Notes: generated from the letters alone by a model not told the origin. A stretch of DNA of 63,011 bases from Zygnema cylindricum (GCA_037447655.1 JBBHKE010002404.1:1-63011); one strand, 5' to 3'; positions 1-11,649 are shown, numbered from the stretch's first letter. A program made the numbers and translations.

Positions 1-1008
1 AAATATAGAAAGAAGCCGAGGCAGTCTACCTCTAACTTCTCTCTCCAACTCTCAAACTTGTCGCAGTCACTGAGAAATTGGAGAGGGAGCTAGAGCCATG
101 GCTACCTAGGCTATCCAGAGGTTTACGGGAAATTTATATTAGTTAGGGTTTATTTATTTAAAAGGAATGTGCCGGCGACAGGAATTGATCCTTGTACCTA
201 CCGGCCGGCAGACAGGAAGTAGCCGGTAGCCTTAGCCGTTAACTCTAGGACTAACATTACGTAGTATATAGTTTGATAATTATTTAAACATGTAAACGTA
301 GGAATAATCATTTAACTGTAATTGTTTACGGGATACATAGATCCGGTAATGTATATGTACGGAATACGGTACGGGTAAGAAATCAATACCGCGCATTTAT
401 TTCTTAAGTGAAACGAATACCGCGCATGTATTTATTACGGCTACGATTAAATTCGAATCTAATCGGACGGCCGGAATTAGCGCCGAGATCGCGGAAGAAG
501 ATTTCGGCGGTTTGTGGCCATCGCCATATCGGATGACGCGTGGCAAAATTACATTGGATCGTGGAATCTCCGAAGATTATGGCACCGAAATCGGATATGA
601 CATGTGTCGACATTTAGGCCATATCGTACAATGTTCGTACATAAAGTACACCGGCAGCTGTACTTTTGCGTACGGAACTGTAATCTTATTGGTTCTGTAC
701 ATCAGTAGATAGAGTCTGTGAGAGAGATAGGACTTAGAAAAATTAGGAGATAGGACCCTCTCTCCAGAGAGCTTCTGTTCAAAAGGTCAACTTTGACCCT
801 CCATAACTTACTGCTCAGGGGAGCAAATTCAATGATTCTTTTTGCTATCGACTAAGGGGAGTTTTGCCTTCATAGGGGTGCAGGTGGTCAGAGTTTTTGT
901 CTTCCAAGGTGGCAGTTCCTTTTGCTTAAACACAAAGGGGTCAGGATTATCCTAGAGGCTTCTTGGAAGTTGTCCACTCTGAGGACTTATGGAGGTCTCA
1001 GAGTTTCA
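1..1008 (+). mobile_element. Right part of a copia-type LTR (left end outside window)
   Basis: This stretch aligns block by block with the other copia LTRs in the window. Shared landmarks are a cytosine-rich start with GTCGCAGTCACTGA, the GAGCCATGGCTACC block near 100, GTAC-rich middle sequence, and a tail with AAAGGGGTCA and GAGGCTTCTTGG. The tail ends in GAGTTTCA at 1008. No primer site follows; instead the minus-strand coding remains of element A begin. It is therefore most simply the 3' LTR of a plus-strand element, or a solo LTR, inserted into element A. The left boundary and target duplication lie outside the window. Confidence 0.7.
178..255 (-). other. tRNA-like block inside the LTR, antisense to it
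   Basis: On the minus strand the block reads like a worn tRNA. A D-arm-like part is followed by a T-arm-like part around GGATCAATTCC. It occupies the same LTR position as the clearer copies at 15576-15653 and 22595-22672. This copy is the most decayed and would not be called alone. Confidence 0.35.
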
Positions 1009-1394
1009 ATATGGTTTTGAGGTGTTCTGTCGTCATTGTTGGTCGGTGCGCCAATGTTAAGTAGGTCAAAATTTGTCGTTTTGGATTTTGGACTATGCGA
1101 AGAGTCGTCGGCCGCATTTATTTCTGTTTGTAAAGTGGGTGAGGATTTCGCGGCAGGATCTACGGACACTAAATTCTCCAATGCGACAAAATCAGCATTA
1201 ACCAAGTTGTCTGATTCTGTCATAATGTCCATTGGATTGTTAGGGGAAAAAACAAGAGGGATTAGAGAATCAGCGAATGTCAGGTCTATAGGAAAATCAG
1301 CTGTTAGGGATGTGACAAGAAGATTTGATACGAGGTGGCGAATAAGGGGGTCTTCATTAAAAATGACGTCACGTGTAATAATAATACGGTGTGT

Positions 1395-3734
1395 TTAAAA
1401 AAAGTATATGCGGTAAGCTTTTGAGTAGGGAGCGTACCCTACAAATATGCCTTTAATGGCCTTTGCACCCCATTTTCCATCAGTATTTGTAAGATTCTTG
1501 TAATATGCCTCACTTCCAAAGATGCGGAAGTGAGAAACATTTGGCTTTTTATTATGCCATGCCTCAAAAGGGGTTTTGTTTTTGAGAGCCGATGTGGGTG
1601 ACCTATTTCGAACATAACAAATCGTTAGAACGGCTTCGGCCCAAAAATATTGAGGTAAGGAGGCAAAATGCATCATGGATCGAGCCATGTCGGCAAGGGT
1701 TCGATTGAGTTTTTCGGCATCTCTATTTTGTTGAGGTGTATGTGGAGTCGTTAATCCATGAATTATACCACATTCGCCTAAGAATTCCGAAAATTCATGC
1801 GACATATATTCCCCTCCGTTATCACTACTTACCATTTTTATCCGAGAGGAGAAATTGATTTTCGACGAGGGACTTAAAATGCTTGAAATGAGTAAAAGCC
1901 TCAGACTTGTTTTTCATAAGATATACATGAGTGAATCATGAGTAATCATCAATAAAGGTAATGAAATACGAAAAACCACTCAAACTTGGTTCTCTCCTTG
2001 GTCCACATACATCACTATAAAGTAAATCAAGAGGGGAATTTGATACAGAATTGCTTTTTGGAAAAGGTAATCGAGGCATTTTGCCAATAACACTTCCATG
2101 ACAAAAATCTAGATTTTTAGCGTCAAAAGAATCTAAGCCTGAAATATAAGGCCTTTACTAAGAGATGCTAAACTTTGGTTATTTAAATAGCCATATCGTA
2201 AATGCCATTCGTGAAAACAAGACGAGGAAGAAGAAGAAGTTCCTACATTTGCATGTGCTAAATCTCTAAAAGATTTTAAAACATAGAGATTACCGCATTT
2301 AGTAACCTTTCCAAGAAAAATGTGATTTGACTAAAAAAATTGAACGTCGGTTTCGGATATTACTCCGAAACTACCATTTTTGAGCACCGCACCCACGGAG
2401 AAGAGATTTTTTTTGAGTTGGGGAACGAAGTAAACATTCTCCAAAACGAGTGGTTCAGAGCTATTTTGGTCTATGGCCACCTGTCCAACCATATTTGACG
2501 TTAGAACGGAATTATTTCCAAGTAGAATTTTTAAAGGGGTGGAGAGCATTACAAGATTTGTCATGATAGATTTGCAGCATGACATGTGGTGCGAAGCACC
2601 ATAATCTATCAACCAATCAAAATTTTTACCTGAAGCATTGAAAACGTACCCATAATCCATTGGAGGTATGGGAGCAGGTTCAGAATTGATGTGGTTGAGA
2701 GGTGGCGCTACTGGATTCGTTACGTCAGATTGTAAAAGTGGAGGAGGTACAGTTGGCGCAAATTGAAAATGATGCGTCATGTTGTACCAAGGTGGAGGAG
2801 GACCATAAGGACCGTACGAAGGTGGCATAAATGCTGCAGTCGCGTGTCCAACGGAATTGTACGCGACATGCGGATTGGACGGCGATTTTGGATTTGGAGA
2901 GTTGTTTTTGTTTTGACCGCCGCCGCCTAACGCACGCTCACGCTTACGAGCGAGGATTGGACACGCGTCGATGGGATGATCTTTCTCTTTGCAATATCTG
3001 CAAAAAGTAGAAGATCCTGCACCACCTGAAGAAGATTTTTTTGAAACAATAGTAGTTAGCACTGTGGCGTCAGATGATGTCACATGTTTCTTTAATTTTT
3101 GTCTGCTTTCTTCATAAATGAGTTGATTGGTTAAATCAGGTAAGGTGACATTCGCAGGATTTTTGTCAACCGTACCAACAAAAGATTCAAAACTGGGTGG
3201 CAATCCTGACAAAATCACGCTAATAAGATCTTCATGGGTTACAGGATAATTAATGCATTTTAAACGTCCAGCGTATGATTTTACTTTTTGTATAAAGGAC
3301 AACATATCCTCGGACTTATCCTTTTCAAGAAGAATGAATTCGCGTCGAAGGGCCGAACGGTGTGGCCACGTGTCGGTTTCGTACGCGGCGCATAAAAGTC
3401 GCCACGCTTCATTCGCGGTTGTGGTGCTTCGCACAAGATTCGCGATTGTCCCATCCAACGACAAGATGAGACGAGACAAAGGGATGGAGTCTTTTTCGTT
3501 CCATGCAATGATTGCAGTCTGGGCAGCCGCAAAATCATCGTCATCCTCGTGTGGCAAGAGTGGAATGATGACATCACCTATGACGTGACCCCATAACTTT
3601 TCAAAACTGAACAAATGGTGGATGAGAAATTTCCAGTTGTAAAAATCCTTACCTTTAAATTTATGCACTGAGTTTGACACGGCTGAAGCTGTGGGCCCAT
3701 AATGAGTTTGACACGGCTGAAGCTGTGGGCCCAT
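1395..3734 (-). pseudogene. Copia gag-protease-integrase polyprotein remnant (element A)
   Basis: One 467-residue open frame (3734-2331) holds the copia gag domain (KDFYNWKFLI near its start), a zinc knuckle CRYCKEKDHPIDACP around residue 245, and a protease site reading WLIDYGASHHMS, where the family has DSGA. The frame ends after GAG-pre-integrase sequence. Between 2330 and 1836 the integrase continues in broken frames (for example FHEWHLRYGYLNNQS). From 1835 to 1395 it is open again with SSDNGGEYMSHEF, QQNRDAEKLNRTLADMA and FGSEAYYKN, the integrase core. Start codon 3732-3734 lies inside the primer site. Frameshifts, stops and the changed protease aspartate motif make it inactive. Confidence 0.85.
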
Positions 3735-3737
3735 AAC
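3670..3737. repeat. 34-bp tandem duplication at gag start and primer site
   Basis: GAGTTTGACACGGCTGAAGC and the following 14 bases occur twice in a row (3670-3703 and 3704-3737). The repeat doubles the primer-site core GTGGGCCCATAA and adds in-frame residues to the gag N-terminus. Confidence 0.9.
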
Positions 3738-3738
3738 C
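3725..3738 (-). other. Primer binding site of element A, half-tRNA(iMet) type
   Basis: On the minus strand the sequence is GGTTATGGGCCCAC. It is complementary to the anticodon arm of plant initiator tRNA-Met as I remember it (GTGGGCCCATAACC), not to its 3' end. The same sequence is at the expected place in elements B and C. Confidence 0.75.
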
Positions 3739-4205
3739 TAATAAGTTAGAGGCCATAACAAAGAAAATAATTTAAAGCAAAGGTACAGGAAAAGGTACAA
3801 ATTACATCAAAGAAAAGAAAACAGCAAAGACAGGTGAGGCTGTCGTGAAACTTAGGTTCAATAAAATAATGAGATTGAATGATTAACATAGCGAGACACT
3901 TGAGTTTTATAGATTAACTCAGGCGTGTAAGACAAACTAAACTAAGTGGAGGTATAACTAATCAAGGTACAATTAACCTAGGTGGAACTAATAAGTGGAA
4001 CTATGATTAATATAGGTGTATGTATAAGTGGAGGTACAACTAGGTAAAAAGATTCTAAAAAGTTTACTGGGAATCTTTTTACGTAAAGAACTTTTATGTA
4101 CGAAAAAGTACAGGAACACTAGTTAAAGTGATGTACTTAAAACTTAGTGTTCTAGGACTTTATCTATCATGAAAGAACGCATTAAAACAGTGATTCAATA
4201 GTACA
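3739..4205 (-). mobile_element. Putative 5' LTR of element A
   Basis: The segment lies between the primer site and the glycosyltransferase-like frame. Read on the minus strand it begins TGTACTATTGAATC at 4205. The inner end reads TTATTA rather than the usual CA, so that border is uncertain. It holds no open frame and shows little likeness to the LTRs of elements B and C/D. Confidence 0.5.
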
Positions 4206-4988
4206 GTGGAAGTACGAATTCCAATAGGAAGCCATTCCTCCTTTGCCGGATTACTTACCGACTTTCCTGGATCTGTGCGTCAAGACTGCCACGTAGACTT
4301 TGTCTTTTCCCCCGGAAGCCCTAACCGCCATGGCCTTCCTTTGTTCCACTCTGTCATTGCCCGGGCTCTCCTTGCCTCGTCAGATCTATCCATGGTGGTC
4401 AATGCTGACGTGGCACTGGTCAATGAGACAGCTCTGAGTCACACTATTCGGGAGGCCGTCGAGAAATTTCCCGCAGAAGGTTTTTTAATGACGTGGCCTC
4501 GGTATCTAGTCAGCCAGTACCCAGCTGTCCTGGCCAATGTCACAAAATCGGGAGGACAGCTGGCAGAGGATGCCGCTTTAGCCCGCCACGTGGCACTCTT
4601 TGGGAGGTTAGAGACAGATGGTGTTGCCGGAGCTTGGCTTTGGAATAACAATGGAGAAAAACTGTACAAATCAGATATGCCTCCCTTTCCTGCTGACCGT
4701 TCTGAGCTGGACACGTGGCTGGCTCACGCAGCTCTATTGGAAACTGACAGGGCAGTTGTGGAGGGAGGGACATCTGTCATTTGCGCCTCTATCCGGAGGT
4801 CGGAGGGGGAGGAGAGATTGACGGAGATGGAAAGCAAAAGGAAGGATTTTGATTTTGTCGGGGCTCACAGACTGAAAGAAAACAGGGACGAAAGGCCGGT
4901 CAGAAATCCTTTGATTGTAAAGGACCACAACGGTATTCATGTCCCTTTCCCCTCTATTCTCTCCCTCTCAAGCCAGTTCAGTAATTGA
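4206..4988 (+). CDS. Glycosyltransferase-like protein, 5'-truncated
   Basis: About 260 residues are open, but the frame has no ATG at its start. It opens after a TGA at 4191-4193, and position 4206 is GTG, so this is not a natural start. The protein resembles a plant and algal family of putative nucleotide-diphospho-sugar transferases. Visible marks are LPLFHSVIARALLASSDL followed by a beta-strand with VNADVALV (a GT-A-type acidic motif), then FLMTWPRYL, and later WLWNN with MPPFPADRSELDTWLAHAAL, the family's 'YDNWL' region. The N-terminal third is missing. Element A ends exactly at 4205, which suggests insertion into an exon. The C-terminus (stop 4986-4988) looks natural. It could instead be the last exon of a longer gene spliced in at CAG 4203-4205. 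Substrate is unknown. Confidence 0.6.
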   Translation: MEVRIPIGSHSSFAGLLTDFPGSVRQDCHVDFVFSPGSPNRHGLPLFHSVIARALLASSDLSMVVNADVALVNETALSHTIREAVEKFPAEGFLMTWPRYLVSQYPAVLANVTKSGGQLAEDAALARHVALFGRLETDGVAGAWLWNNNGEKLYKSDMPPFPADRSELDTWLAHAALLETDRAVVEGGTSVICASIRRSEGEERLTEMESKRKDFDFVGAHRLKENRDERPVRNPLIVKDHNGIHVPFPSILSLSSQFSN

Positions 4989-5329
4989 AAGTCTTATGTT
5001 TGTAAATTTTTGACGATTGTTGTTGTCTTTTATGTTGGACATTGATACAAAAGTGGACATTTTTGTTATCATTTTTGATTGAGAGAATTTGACAGGCAGT
5101 ATTTTTTATTTATTACTTCTTGTTTTCCATAGTGTTGTATGATTTGGTACATCGTAATGTTGAGGAGTTATAATTTCGATATTTGTTAAGGACTAGGAAC
5201 GATATGTGCTACAATGGGAGTCCGGACAATCGAAAAAATAGAAGTGACGATAGCCGTAGCCAATTTTTGACTCCCCAATTATGTTGGAAGTTTGATTTTG
5301 GTCGTGGAAATCAATCCTAGACCGCCATT
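4989..5329. other. No gene seen
   Basis: AT-rich 3' flank of the glycosyltransferase-like frame. I see no further coding sequence or repeat. Confidence 0.5.
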
Positions 5330-6450
5330 GGAGATAGAAATACTAGCATGGTGGATGGCCAATGGTCCTTCCATCCAGTATAACTCCCGCACCCAACCAT
5401 GTGGTGTAGCATAGTTAGACTATTGCCAAGATAGAAGGTGTCAATGGCTACTTGGATCACAAAAACTAATGCTTTAATGCCCTCTTTAACAATGGGAAAT
5501 TTTGTGGGAAAAGAGTAACAAGCCCTGCGGACACCATGTTACACATTCACATGGTTTGACTGGAAACCAAAACCAATCTAACCAATTGTAGGAAGTTAGT
5601 CATAAAAACGACGAAACGCGGAAAGGACATGATCTCTCTAACCCACAATAACCATCCAAGAAAGGCTGCGGGTGATGTCAATAATGCTTGAAGATGGGCC
5701 AGTGTAAAAAAAGGTGCCTTTAAAGGATCACTTTGGTGGGTGCCTATAGTAGATTTTAACCCGCCAACTTGCCTAATGGTCTTTCAAGAGTGATAATGAG
5801 AGAGCTTTTCTACGAATAGAAAATGCGGGTAAAAATCATATTTGGTTGGTTGATGATGGCCATGTTTGGGCTTTTAAAAAATAGCATTACGTCCGACTAT
5901 GTTGAAAGCATTAGCCACATGTACTTGGTGGATAACCCAATCAAAGAGTAAATCTAGATTATCTTAGAGATCATGAATAATTGCCTCACAACTACCTTTC
6001 GTAGCAATGCCAAAGAATGTTCTTCTTTGCAAGCACATAGCTCTGGCTACTGGGAGGTAGAGGACCACCTCTATGGCTAAAAGGCAGACTCCCCTAATCA
6101 ACTCCCCAAAAATCCCTCAATCACCTCCACCAATCGAACTTTAAAATTGCAGCAAGGCAACTTGCGATGAAAAGCAATACAATATTATGTGTCAATCGTC
6201 TCTTGGCCATTCTTTGTGCCACTTGAAACAAAAGCTGATGGCTTTTTGTGTGGAAATACCTTGGAGGATTTTCGCCTACCTTTTAACAGGTCCATCGGCA
6301 TAAAGGTGAAAGCTTCATGATTCAAATCAAACTATTTGAGAAAATCATGGACTTCAACGAGTGGAAGGATGTCTTCACCAGGCGGAGGGTGGAGAGGTCA
6401 TAAGCCCTTACATTTGCTTTCATTGAAATCGATGGGTTCATTGAAGTGTG
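5330..6450 (-). pseudogene. Decayed LINE-type reverse transcriptase
   Basis: Minus-strand reading in broken frames gives successive landmarks of a non-LTR-type reverse transcriptase seen in plant genomes. HQVHVANAFNIVGRNAIF near 5900 corresponds to motif A (family VDVANAFNSVSR, here with the key D changed to H). GTHQSDPLKAPFFTLAHLQA near 5720 corresponds to motif B (GTRQGDPLGGALFALAHFRA). Stop codons and frameshifts are frequent, and both core motifs are damaged. No open frame longer than about 60 residues remains. The family assignment rests on memory of these motifs. A C-terminal fragment of apparently the same family is at 52780-53210. Confidence 0.65.
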
Positions 6451-9165
6451 TTTGACGGGATGTTTTATGACCATACATTTTCCAGTGTTTTTCCCCAAAC
6501 GAAATCGTGAACTGGTTGTTTTTTTCCATTATTTAATGATTACAACAAAGTGCAAATGTGTTTCATTCCTTTTCAAAATCTTGCCAAGGTTGGTTCTGTT
6601 TCGATAGTGAGTAATGAAGGCTTTTGTTTGGTAAACAACATATGGTGTCTTAAAAGCTAATCCATGCATAGTAACATTAACTTATGTTACTTTGGAACAA
6701 TGTACAATAAGTTAATTTGGAGTCCCTTTGGAAACAATGTAACTTTAACTTACAAACAAGCTTTGCAAACCTTAATCTTTAAAATTACCTTTTTGAAATA
6801 GAAATCACATAAGTACATTTCGTAAAATTTGCAAAGGTCCAAATTTCAATTGAAGACTTTAGGTCCAAAGCTTGAAGGTGATATCTAAGCATCCTTTTCG
6901 CATCTCAGATTCAGGCAACCATTATGGACCTGAGATTCGTGGAAGGATTTTGAGCCCCAGAGCCAGAAAACCATTTTGGAGTTGGTGTCTAAAAAGCAGT
7001 ATTGGATTTGAGGTCCAGAAAACGACTCTGAACCTAAGATCCAGAAATCCTTTTGAGCCTGATTTTTAACAGCCCTTTCTAAAACCTAAGTTCTAATCTC
7101 GATATTTCAATGCCATTTAAAATCAATTGATGACCCTGTCTGTTTTGTTAAACATTTTTTCCTTTCTTATTTATCACCTTTCCTTTTAGCCTCTACGTTA
7201 TGATAATTAGATCCTTATAATTAGGAATAGGGAAAAGTATAAAAAGACAAGACATCATCACGTCATGGATTTATAAACTAATTGGTATTTTTAGTGTGCG
7301 ATTTCACCAAACACCATGAGAACTTTGTATGTGTACGGAAAGACTTAGTACTGACCAGAAAGTAGTGGCAGTTTATGTGACGATCTGAGTTCATAATCAA
7401 CCAAGAGATCGAAACCATTCAGTGCCAAAAACGATTGCCAGGCAGTCAAGCAAGATAGTCCTACATGATATTGACGGTATGACGGTAGGTTCAAACAGTA
7501 ATGTGGAGAGAGGGCCAATGTTAAGGAATTATAAAGGGAAATGGTAAAAGCTTATTGTATGTGTTTCGCTACTTTAAATCGAACACGAGACTTCAAGTTA
7601 GGAGTGGGGGGGGTTGAGAGGGGGAGTTAGATGGAGACTTAGGACTTAGCCTAGCCTTGTGTATTGATATTTTTTCTTATTGTGATTAATGATCATCGAA
7701 CGGCAAAAGTAGCCAATATATTGCGTGGTGACAAATAAGTTCTATTAGCCGGTTTATTTGTATCTAGTACTGTATTCTATATAGTGCCATAATGCATACT
7801 GTGTATAATATGTCATGTCAAGTATCACAGGCGAGTCCCTACTTTGTACAATGGTTGTACGAAAAAATCCAGAGTGGGCAACACTTATGTACATAAAATA
7901 ATGCAAAACTTGTGATGGGGGGGTGTAACAAAGTAGCATTCCATAAGACCTCTCTACTCTGTCCGAATTATAGCAGCAAAGTACAAAACAATTTTTGACT
8001 TTTTGATCAACAGATTCATAGAGTGCATTAGTAAGCACTAAGCACAGTCTGCTTCTCGCTTTCGATATATACATCTAATTTATTTCGTATATCGTAGTGT
8101 CTTACTTTTCATTAACAAAACTATCACGTAACAATTAGTAAAATAATATAAATTTTGGACTAAGCGACATAATGTTGAAGGGCTACGAGCTTAAACAAAC
8201 CAATGATACCCTACCAAAACCTTTAAAATTCAAAGACGGTGTATTGAACAAGTGAATATTGACCATCTGTAAGAGGCTGCCAGTACACAACACTACATCG
8301 TGAATTGTTATTAGTTTTAGCATCACAATATTGACGCCCCTAAATTAGGTCTCCTGAACCTAAAATAGAATCATTATCACCATTCTCTTCTTTATCCTAA
8401 TATAGGTAAGGTTAAACTAGTGTCATTACACTAATTCAAGAGGTCTTCAAAGTGTGTAGTTACGAAATGTATCAGGCCGTAAGAAAACTCCTAGTTATTT
8501 TGAACTTAAGTGTAGATAACGGCGTCGACAAGTGAAATTGAGAGGCGTTCCTCAAAGAAAGCACTCAGATTTGTTTCAAAGATCAAAAATTAGGGGAAAT
8601 CGCTCTAACTTGTTCTCACATGTTCAAACGTCAGTATGTGAACTTAGACTATAATGGCTACACTATGGGAATGTGTAGATAAATTTCTGTGATCTGTATT
8701 AATTAGCGTTGATGTTTTGTTGGGTTAGGTCACTAAACTCAAAGATATTGTTAGAAACAGTAATGATTGCGATCACGTTGTAGCTTAGCCCCATCAGAGC
8801 ACGTTCGGTCCAAAGTGAGGTTGTTTCACGAAATGTGAATCAGCTTCATTGATTGCGATAGCCGCAGCAATTGCAACCGGTCACTCTTCTTGCTACTTGT
8901 GTAACTTACGATAAGAAAAGAAAGAAACACAAGATTCACAATAATTTCCTGTAAATTTTAGATGTCCTTTATAGACATCGGAAAATGTAAATGATTCGTC
9001 CCAATTTGGTAGCTGGTCTAAGAAAACTTTTCAGCCACGTAAAACAGCCGCTAAAAGAGTATTCACAAACGTTCTTCCCTTGTTGCTTTTACTTTTTCTT
9101 CTACTTGCCATCCGTTGACAATCTGTCTATCATTCTGTACAACCTTACTTCGGACCGAAAAGTTC
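6451..9165. other. Gene-free AT-rich stretch
   Basis: Only short frames are present, none with recognisable protein likeness. 6870-7070 has a short internal repetition of 'AGATTC...AGCC...AGAAA' phrases. I see no RNA gene or clear transposon end. Confidence 0.5.
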
Positions 9166-9169
9166 CCTG

Positions 9170-9366
9170 ATGAGGCTTAGCCCTTAGCCAACAGACTCAA
9201 AGTGGAGTGCAAATTTAGCTAGCCAGAACTCAACAACATGCGGATTGGTGTGCAATTCTAGATAGCCTGAGGTCAACAGCTCTCAATCTGGGGTGCAAAT
9301 TCAGATTGTCAGAAGCAACAACACTCAAATTCGGGTGCAGGTTTAGACAGCCACAAGTCAACAACA
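9170..9366. repeat. About 47-bp degenerate tandem repeat, four units
   Basis: Four diverged units share the pattern 'GTGCAAATT..AGATAGCC.GA..TCAACAAC'. They begin near 9184, 9232, 9279 and 9326. The minus strand has a short frame across it that simply follows the repeat. Confidence 0.7.
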
Positions 9367-10132
9367 TCTGGCTACGTGTTCCTGTTTGACGTTGGAGCGG
9401 TTTTATGGAGCGGCTAATGAAAAGCGAGTGTCGCATTGTCCATGTTGGAAGCCGAATTTGTTTCAGCGGCGGCGGCAGGAAAAAAACAACGTGGATATAG
9501 AAATAGCTCACAGATCGGAGCTCAAAGCTTTCTGGTCAACGATGATTGAGTGTGACAATCAAGGGTGTACCTCGTTGTTTTCAAACAGTTGAACACGACA
9601 ATAGCAAATGTATTGCTATTTGATCTCGTTTTATCAAGGAAACAGCTGCGGCAGAAATTGTGGAATTTTTTCATGTCCGAACAAATCAGATGCGAGCAGA
9701 TATGGTGACAAAGGGATTGTCCAATCAGAAGTCGTGTCGTGTCGTAAACTGTGCCATTGATGGTAAAGATTCATCCAAGACTTTATTGGGAGTATAGGAG
9801 GTAGTGGAAGCCTGTATCTAAAGGGAGCATAAGCAATGGATAGCAATTTGAATCGCAACAGAAGGATACAATCGGGGGCGCCGATGCCTTAAATTAGAGA
9901 AGAAATAAGGGTTCAGTGCATGTACGATAGAAAAGTGGTTCTTTGGTTGGAAATTGGTTTTGAAGCTTCTGTGTGTAGTGATACTTTTATTGTACTTTAA
10001 TGTTTTTAATGTAGGTCGTTATTTAGTGCTTACTTTGCCGGCGACTGTCCGCTGAGGGATTGCTGAGTCGGGATTATTCAGGAATTACTTTTGACTCCTA
10101 GCGTCAGACTAGCATTTAAGGCATTAATTAAT

Positions 10133-10168
10133 CTGATGAAGTTCGTCAAAAAAGTCGAACGTTTCGTG
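10133..10168 (+). other. Hammerhead-like motif with incomplete core
   Basis: CTGATGA is followed by a short hairpin GTTCG-loop-CGAAC and then GTTTCGTG. CTGATGAAG, a short stem and CGAAACG is the layout of the minimal hammerhead motifs of Penelope-like elements. Here the GAAA after stem II is missing, so self-cleavage is not expected. No protein remnant of such an element is visible nearby. Confidence 0.3.
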
Positions 10169-10524
10169 TTTTATCATCTATTGTTTTTATTGTTGCGCCT
10201 AAAATTCCAATCATGTCCAAGCCCAATACATTTGATGATGCACTTTACATATATTTTTTGCTAGGCATGTGTGGATTTTTATTTCTTTGAGAATCTAAGG
10301 GACTGTCTAGAATTTTGATCTTCGTTCACTATTTTAGTTGTCACTTTTTTTTTCTTCCCAATATTATTTCCCTAATTAGGCAGTATCTTTATTTTCTTAT
10401 TAGCTCTTCAAATGTTGTGTGAGAATGTTATGGATCACTTTATGATTTACTTTTGTTGCGTGTCTTGTTCTTTTGGGAGGTGTTTAGATAAAAAATTGAG
10501 ACACATTCATGAATGTGTCTCTCT

Positions 10525-10640
10525 CCCCCTTTCTCCTCTCTTATACATATACCCCTCCTATTTTTCACTTCATCCTTTCCCCCTCCCCCTACCCCTCCCC
10601 CTTCCCCTCCCATCGCCTCCCCCCTCCCCCTCCCCTCAAC
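10525..10640. repeat. CT-rich simple repeat (CCCCTC/CCCTCC)
   Basis: Pyrimidine-rich tract on the plus strand made of irregular CCCCTC and CCCTCC units. The open frames across it on both strands are low-complexity only. Confidence 0.85.
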
Positions 10641-10799
10641 CTCAACCTTTCTTCTTTTCATGTGAAGGTCATGGCAATGCTTGCCTTAAAAGTGTGAAGT
10701 GTAAGGACCCTTCTCCTTCCAATAACAAAACTTCAAATTTGAAGGATCAATTATATTAACGAGAGAAATGGTTGTGTGAGGCGGTTGCCCAAAAACCTT

Positions 10800-11648
10800 A
10801 ATGAGCTTCTTATAATCATGGTCGACGATCGGATAATCGTGACACTTGTCGCGATTTCTGGTCATTATTCCATAGGGTCAAGGGATCCTTTGATAGGTGC
10901 ATTAGACGAAGAACTCTATCGTTTTGCAATGACTTTGGGTTTTCCTGTCTAAAAATTTGATTTTATTGCGAAGGCCCAAAAAATGTCGGAGGTGAAGAAA
11001 CGCCATGAAAATGTAGTTTTGGAACGATATGTTTTCACGAAGTTACAAATTCGAAACCAGTAATTGTTTTAAAAATTTTGAGAAAGGGGTATCACGTGCT
11101 TTGGACGGATGTGGATATTGTTTGGTTTTCAAGATCCCATAAAGGAATTTTATGATTATGGTCCACATACATTTGTGGTCCAATGCGACGCTCGTAAGGA
11201 AGAAGAACCCGCAAATTTTCGCGTTAGGTTGATAAATTTTGGGTTTTATCTTGCAAGAGCTGAACCTTTAGTGATTAGTGCACGTGAGACTACCATTGAA
11301 CATGCGAAGTACAAAGATGAGTCCGAACACCCATGTTTTTATAGCGTTTTATGTGGAGACAAGAAAAAACGAGTAGTTCGGGATAATGAATGTAATTGGG
11401 AGGGCTTGATAACCATTTTTATGAGTAGAGATTTGCACCCAAATGGAGGTGTCTGCAATCTGTGGGATAAGAATATAACAAAGGAGGCAAAAGTTTTCGG
11501 ATGCGCTACGATTGATAACAATTATGTAAGCGGCTTAAGTCTTAAGATTCGTAGACTTAAGAAATATAAACTCTGGTTTTGGAAGGAGAGGACAAGAATG
11601 TGTCTCTACGATGACATTGTTAAAAATGAAGATCGTATAAAGCAGTGA
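10800..11648 (+). pseudogene. GT77-like glycosyltransferase pseudogene
   Basis: The translated fragments follow, in order, a plant nucleotide-diphospho-sugar transferase of the Nucleotid_trans (PF03407) type: GALDEELYRFAMTLGFPV (10895-10950), KRHENVVLERYVFTK (to 11040), then VLKILRKGYHVLWTDVDIVWF with the DVD sugar-nucleotide motif (11062-11130). From there a long open frame (to the TGA at 11646-11648) has INFGFYLARA, HPCFYSVLCG, CNWEGLITIFM, FPNG-like HPNG, IDNNYVSG and RTRMCLYDD. It is broken by a TAA after GFPV (about 10952), a one-base shift near 11045, and another one-base shift at about 11130, immediately after the DVD motif. No introns are apparent. The final 179-residue frame cannot be a working enzyme because it lacks the donor-binding motif. 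Confidence 0.8.
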
Positions 11649-11649
11649 A

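Larger units (their letters stand above)
1009..4205 (-). mobile_element. Copia element A, 3' part missing
   Basis: Minus-strand order from high to low coordinates: a putative 5' LTR (3739-4205), a primer site (3725-3738), gag with zinc knuckle, protease, GAG-pre-integrase, integrase core, and the spacer that normally leads to reverse transcriptase. The order gag-PR-IN before RT defines Ty1/copia. No RT or RNase H follows, because the LTR ending at 1008 cuts the element. The 5' LTR butts directly against the open frame of the glycosyltransferase-like gene at 4206, so the element probably landed in that gene. Confidence 0.8.
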
